Below, in pieces: positions 59,464-64,000 of a DNA stretch of 64,000 bases (the stretch's first letter is position 1; every line of letters begins with the position of its first letter). The DNA lies in the NCBI GenBank assembly GCA_033064195.1, contig JARBJD010000029.1:248001-312000 (forward strand), written 5' to 3'. The position numbers and the translations under genes were made by a program. Source of the DNA: Blattamonas nauphoetae (taxonomy: Eukaryota; Preaxostyla; Oxymonadida). A model generated the notes under the pieces. The model saw only the letters and a program-made list of their open reading frames with translations, was not told where the DNA came from and searched no databases.

Positions 59464-61142
59464 ATGTCGCTTCCTCGACTTCCCCAAAAATGTATGCCTC
59501 TTTTGATCTGTCAATAATCGTCGTCCACGCCAAGATAAATTCACTGAAGGTCATCTTGGAGAACGAAAGACTGATCTCTTTCTGGTTGAGGAAGTTTCGA
59601 CATCCAAACAGTTCATCATGTGCATTGTGGAACACAAGACACCGGAGCATCTCGAACAACTGAAGAAAGAAGAAACACGAATGAGAAGTATCCGCAATGA
59701 ACGAATTGTTGGACTCCATGACGTCGACTCAGATTCCTCACATCATTTTTTCGTATTTTCAAAAGAGGAACTCACCCTCCGCCAATTTCTTCAGGAATCA
59801 AAGCGAAAACAGCAATCCATTCCACTCCATGTATCCCATTTATTGTCTCTCTTAATTCACGATCCATTCCTCTCACATTCACAAAGATTGCCGCTCTAAT
59901 TTGTGTTGACATTGCAGACGGACTCTACGCTCTTCATCATTCTTCACATCACAAGAAGTTCACTCATGGTCAATTGACAGTGGACCGGATTCTCCTCACA
60001 GCCGACCTCCGCGCAAAGATTTGTTTGATTTGTTCATCCATTATTATCTTTATTTCTCCTCCATCCAGTATTTCTCAATACAATCAACCCTCGAAGAGAA
60101 ACTGGCGAAATTCACCGATCAGACTCGATGAAACACTTTCTCCATTTTTCACCAGAACGATTGTGCAATGACAATTCTCCGCCATCGCCCAAAGACGATA
60201 TCTGGGCGCTGGGTCTTCTGTTCTTCGAACTGGTTAGTGGCTCACCACTCTTCTCAGAAATGTCATATTCTTCTCATTGTGAGCGGATCATGGCATTCGA
60301 CCAACCAACATTCTCTCCAGATCTCCCTGCTGGTATTCGAGCATTGATTCGTCATCTTCTCGACCCAGTTTGTTTTATCCCAGAATTATCGTTTTTAATC
60401 ATATAACTCTCATCAGGACGAATATTCGCGAGCAACAATCACACAGATCTGCAAAGGAAGATTGTTTGAGAAAGCACTTGGAGAGAAAACACCTCTCTCT
60501 GAATTCAAAGATGAGCAAATGAAAAGACAACAGAAGCCTTCGTCACCTGACAATTCCAACGCCTCTCTTCAGATCCGGCAACTGACCAATCTAATCGAAA
60601 CACAGAAAGCCGAGATCAGACGACTCGAAGCAGAACTCAGCGGAGTTCTTGGTCAGTCAGCCCAACCACCTCGAAACTTCCCTCCACAACCTCAACAGTT
60701 CGTTGCACCACCTCAAAACATCACTCAACCACCTCCAAACCTTACTCAACAACTTCCCAACCACATGCTTGCTCAGTCCTTCCAACGCGCACCAGGGCAA
60801 CTGTTCCAGACGCCACAGCCTGTTCCCCAGTCCCCTTCATTCGCCTCCAGAAACCATCCTCGCCCAAACAGCCAGCCACATCCTCCCCCAACCAATCTCT
60901 TGCTTCCGATCTTACAGACCGACAGCCGAACTCCGCCGATGTCCCGAGGCCGCCCAAAATCAGCCGATCGAACTGAGATCTGTCCACTCACTAACAAACC
61001 CATCATCAAAGCTGCATTTCTCAAAAATGAGCCAGATGTGTTATATGAACACGACGCCCTGCTTCAGTATGTGACGGTGAATGGGATGTCTCCGCGGACT
61101 TTTGCGACTGTTGTAATTGACGATATTGCTTTGAAAACGTAA
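59464..61142 (+). CDS. Pseudokinase with C-terminal U-box-like segment, 494 aa
   Basis: Exons: 59464-59491, 59535-59830, 59887-60022, 60069-60367, 60417-61142; the sum is 1485 nt and all phases agree. Introns are 43-56 nt, two with AAG acceptors. A degenerate kinase fold is visible: KFTEGHLGERKTDLFLVEEV in place of a glycine loop, MRSIRNERIVGLHDV, IAALICVDIADGLYALHHSS, HGQLTVDRILL where HRDLKPEN is expected, no DFG (KILFLNTINP instead), then FSPERLCNDN and PKDDIWALGLLFFELVSG. It cannot be a normal catalyst and probably scaffolds. A short coiled coil (LIETQKAEIRRLEAELSG), a Pro/Gln-rich linker and a terminal CPLTNKPIIKAAFL...SPRTFATVVIDD follow, reminiscent of a U-box, which would suggest a ubiquitin link; that part is tentative. 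Confidence 0.82.
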
Positions 61143-61361
61143 AGATTGCGGTGGTACATCCATCGTCCAGATCCTTTAAGCCTATTTCATGTTTGTTTAT
61201 CCGTCTTTCGATCGCGGACACTCTTTTCTTGCCATGATGAGTAATCTTGTTTCTTGAAATAATAACACTCGAACTCGGAGAAATTTCGCTTCAACACGAT
61301 CTTTCTGAATGGGTTGAAGGAGACATTATGTGAAGAATGGGCAAGATCAACTCCAACAGAA

Positions 61362-61808
61362 ATGTTATCTTTCATTGTATCGCTTCTTTCTGCCCGCCAA
61401 TTTGTTCCGTTTGAGAACACGACGAACGGGTGCGTTGATGCTGCTGTGAACTACGCCTTCGCCCAGAACGGAAAGGGATATTCCCAAAACCAATGCTCGG
61501 GGCGCGCAGGAGAATGCTGCCGACTTGGGCCGAACTGCTTCGATTGCTCGGGATTGGTGTACATGGCGTACAAGCAGTCGGGGCGGACCGTGCCGACAAC
61601 AACACGTGGATATCCAGGAGGCTTGGCGAATGTGGGCGTGAACAACGCTCAGCCGGGAGACATCTTGTGGCGCACTGGGCATGTTGGGCTGGTCGGGTAC
61701 AACAACCAGGCGGTCCACGCAGCGAACCCGACAACGGGTGTTGTTATTCTGAGTCTTCCTGTTTGGATCCGCTACAACTACCCCACTCACGCATTCCGTG
61801 TGTGTTAG
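61362..61808 (+). CDS. NlpC/P60 cysteine peptidase, 148 aa
   Basis: The protein is a compact NlpC/P60 domain. The catalytic Cys lies in NCFDCSGLVYMAYKQSG (Cys62) and the catalytic His in GDILWRTGHVGLVGY (His107); the second His motif QAVHAANP (His119) completes the usual active-site set. Such enzymes cut peptide bridges of bacterial peptidoglycan. The chosen start, MLSFIVSLLSARQFVPF, gives a short hydrophobic leader fitting secretion or phagosomal delivery; an upstream in-frame ATG at 61314 would add 16 residues and bury the leader. No intron is present. NlpC/P60 genes in gut protists such as Trichomonas came from bacteria by lateral transfer; the same origin is inferred here, with use in digesting gut bacteria. 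Confidence 0.92.
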   Translation: MLSFIVSLLSARQFVPFENTTNGCVDAAVNYAFAQNGKGYSQNQCSGRAGECCRLGPNCFDCSGLVYMAYKQSGRTVPTTTRGYPGGLANVGVNNAQPGDILWRTGHVGLVGYNNQAVHAANPTTGVVILSLPVWIRYNYPTHAFRVC

Positions 61809-62063
61809 TCGCCTGAGGCCGTTTCTCTCTTCCACCTGTTATTATCTTCCTCCCCATTCACTGTTTCTATAATTCGCTCCCTGAGGCCAGCATTTTTTGC
61901 GCTTTGTTTTGTCTGGACAAATTCTGTTGTAATGGTGGAGATCATCACACATTGACCATGAAAACAACGCTGGACAGGACTAGGAAAACGATAAAAGTGA
62001 ATATTGTACTCGAAACTAGGAGGTTCTCCAAGATCATCCCACAGCAATTAAATCGATCACAAA

Positions 62064-64000
62064 ATGCTCCCTGAACCTTCCTTGAATGCTATACCTGGAG
62101 TCACTAATCCCACAAGAACCGAGCGAGATCTGGTTTGGTTAATTCTTATGGATCGCAATTCTATATTTACTGATTCACGTTCACCAACACTCTCACATCG
62201 TTTCTTCGCTTTTCTTATCTCTCTATTCCTAATTTTCCCTTTGATTTTTCATCCTTCTATTTTTTTCATGTGTAGGGTCCACTGATAGCAGATTGTCTGC
62301 AGAAATACAGAGATGGCGATGAATCGTCGAAACAGAAAACGGCGCTTGTGGTCTATTCTCTCTTCTTGTCGGGTGTGATCATCCTTCTGTTGTTTATTAT
62401 TATTGCGTCCTTGTTGATATTTCTCACTTATCATCATATTGCCTGTCGTTCGTTCGTTTCTCTTCTGATCGTGTTTGTGTGATTCTCTGTTCAGAGAACA
62501 ACGATATTCACAAACTGAGTGAAGAAGTGATGTCATCGGGATTGTTGGAAGAGTTCTGCTCAACACTGGCGAATCCTTGTTCCGAGGAGCTCTTCGTTTG
62601 TCTTTTGTTCGTTCCTTCATCTTCCTCGTCATCTTCTTCGTCATCTTCTTGAAATCTTCGTATCTTCTGTTGCTGAATGATGTTTGGTGTTCAGGTGTCT
62701 GTTTCTGGAATTGTGTCGGTTGTTGTGAGTGGAGCGAGTCTGCCTTTTCGTGTTGGAGTGAGCAGTCTTCTTCCATCACTCGTGAATCTCGTCTCTGTGT
62801 GCCTCTTCTTCCTTCTCTTCACTTTTTCCTTTTCTCTCTTTTTCTATTCGTGCTTCTGTTGGTGCATCTGTTTGTGTTTCTGTTGATGTTCAGAAATCGT
62901 CGTCGAAAGTTGTTGAAAGTGCATCGCGAGTGGTTGGGTGTGTCTTCTCTTCTTCTCATCTCTTCCTTTCTCTTTCTAATTCTCTTCATTCTTCTTGTTT
63001 TGATTGTTGATTGATTGGTGTGTCAGGCATCTGTGCCGTGTGTCGATGTCGGGAGGAGATGTGGAAGGAGTTCTGAACAGTGGAGTTGTGGAAGGGCTGT
63101 GCAAACAAAGCTCAATGATTGTTTCGAGTGGAGATGGGATTGGAAGTGGACATGGACTTTCTGTTCTGAAATCACTGGACTCGCTTTGCATGGGACTGAA
63201 ATCGTTCTTGCGAAATGAAGAACAATCTACGAAGACATCAGAAACGAAGAAGAACGAAAGAAAGGCGGAAGAATCAGAAAGTCGATTTTCAGTTGTGAAT
63301 CGGAGCCGAGCAGCACTGTCTGAGATTGAATGGACACTTCGCTCGATGATTGTGGAGATTGGGAGAGAAGAGGAGAGAGGGGGAGAAGATGAAGGAAGAA
63401 ATGAGATATCTGAGAAGATTGGAGGGATGCTGATCCGACACTTCCCCTCGTCATTTGTGGGATTGGGAGAGAAGAAGGAAGGAGTGATTGGAATGGACAT
63501 TGGGCGACTTCGAATGGAAATGGAAGAGAACGAGAAACGGCGAGAAATGCAATTGAAATTAAACTCAGGAAGGAGAAAGAAAGGATTGAAGCTGAAAGAA
63601 AGAACGAGAGAGAAGAAATTGCTCGAAATGAAGAAGAGCGAAGGAAGGATTTTGAACGACAGATGGCCGAACTGCAAGCAGAAAGAGAAGCCAACCAACA
63701 GTTCATCAAAGAAGGCCTGGAAAGACAGAAAGAGAAAGAGAAATACGAGGAAGAAAGAAAACGACAAAGCAAAGTGGGTGCAGCAGCCATCGAATTCTTC
63801 TCTTCATCAAACTTTTCTCTCTCTGACCGCACGTTCACCAAACATTCGACTGATGATAGTGGGTGTCTCGTCTCGTTCGAATTCGGTGCTGTTGTTGCTC
63901 GTCTCTCGCTGATCGTTGGATGTGTCCCTCAATCCAATTACACGATCGGCGTGATCTCTTCGGCACTCGCAGCCAATGCTCAGACAACTGGTATATATGC
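62064..64000 (+). CDS. Coiled-coil/SPRY-like protein, second copy (runs off the window)
   Basis: Exons: 62064-62132, 62276-62372, 62495-62595, 62695-62796, 62894-62937, 63027 onward. Exon lengths 101, 102 and 44 nt equal those of the split paralogue at 24741-33331. Matching segments include LIADCLQKYRDGDESSKQKT, SSGLLEEFCSTLANPCSEEL, GVLNSGVVEGLCKQSSMIVS and IGGMLIRHFPSSFVGLGEKK. In the coiled coil near 63560 the frame changes: EKRREMQLKL is followed in another frame by RKEKERIEAERKNEREEIAR and the SPRY-like start SGCLVSFEFGAVVARLSLIV. So this copy carries one frameshift, or the sequence has an error there. The C-terminus lies beyond 64000. It shows the empty site of MULE-C. Confidence 0.82.

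Overview
The window is protist nuclear DNA. The best fit is an oxymonad (Preaxostyla), probably Blattamonas or a close relative; this assignment is inferred. It rests on many very short GT-AG introns (29-150 nt), the standard genetic code (TAA, TAG and TGA all end genes), and families I associate with oxymonads: armadillo/HEAT-like proteins with an 'EEGL-D/EEG-ED' motif, huge beta-helix membrane proteins with kinase-like tails, SPRY-like C-termini, NlpC/P60 enzymes and Mutator-like (MULE) transposases. Nothing recognisably viral, retroviral or Polinton-like was seen.

Positions 1-23459 are a nest of DNA transposons. The outermost is a MULE (MULE-A) that enters from the left and ends at a terminal inverted repeat (TIR) at 23459. 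Its transposase lies in four collinear plus-strand pieces (2-437, 3841-3989, 16842-16973, 19552-20048). Three later insertions separate them: a 3.4 kb TIR element with an 8-bp target site duplication (TSD), a 12.85 kb MULE (MULE-B) with a 9-bp TSD, and a 2.6 kb TIR element with a 3-bp TSD (TCA). Omitting the inserts and one TSD copy each leaves one open frame of 397 codons. MULE-B has an intact 591-aa transposase, about 280-bp TIRs with a tRNA-like Pol III unit, and about 9 kb of cargo made of decayed host-type genes. A 1.1 kb TIR element sits inside its right TIR.

From 23460 on is host DNA: an ARM-like gene fragment cut by MULE-A, half of an AP-complex mu subunit gene, and a 587-aa coiled-coil/SPRY-like gene (minus strand) split by a third MULE (MULE-C, 25638-32208, TSD CTTCTCTCC). 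MULE-C carries giant inverted arrays of a 30-bp minisatellite and a frameshifted transposase related to that of MULE-A. Then come an intact nine-exon CAMK-type kinase (33542-36469), an ARM-like gene with a decaying 3' part, a very large multi-exon helical-repeat gene (38848-46169), a minus-strand ARM-like gene, a 2317-aa beta-helix receptor pseudokinase split by a 476-bp MITE (49722-57196), an Asp-tract ARM-like gene, a small pseudokinase with a U-box-like end, an NlpC/P60 hydrolase, and a second copy of the coiled-coil/SPRY-like family that runs off the right edge. That paralogue preserves the empty site of the MULE-C insertion.

The most unusual signals are the in-frame nesting of elements, the Pol III-like units in the MULE-B ends, subterminal minisatellites in every MULE, and a TCA-targeting TIR family with three members here, one inside a host gene.
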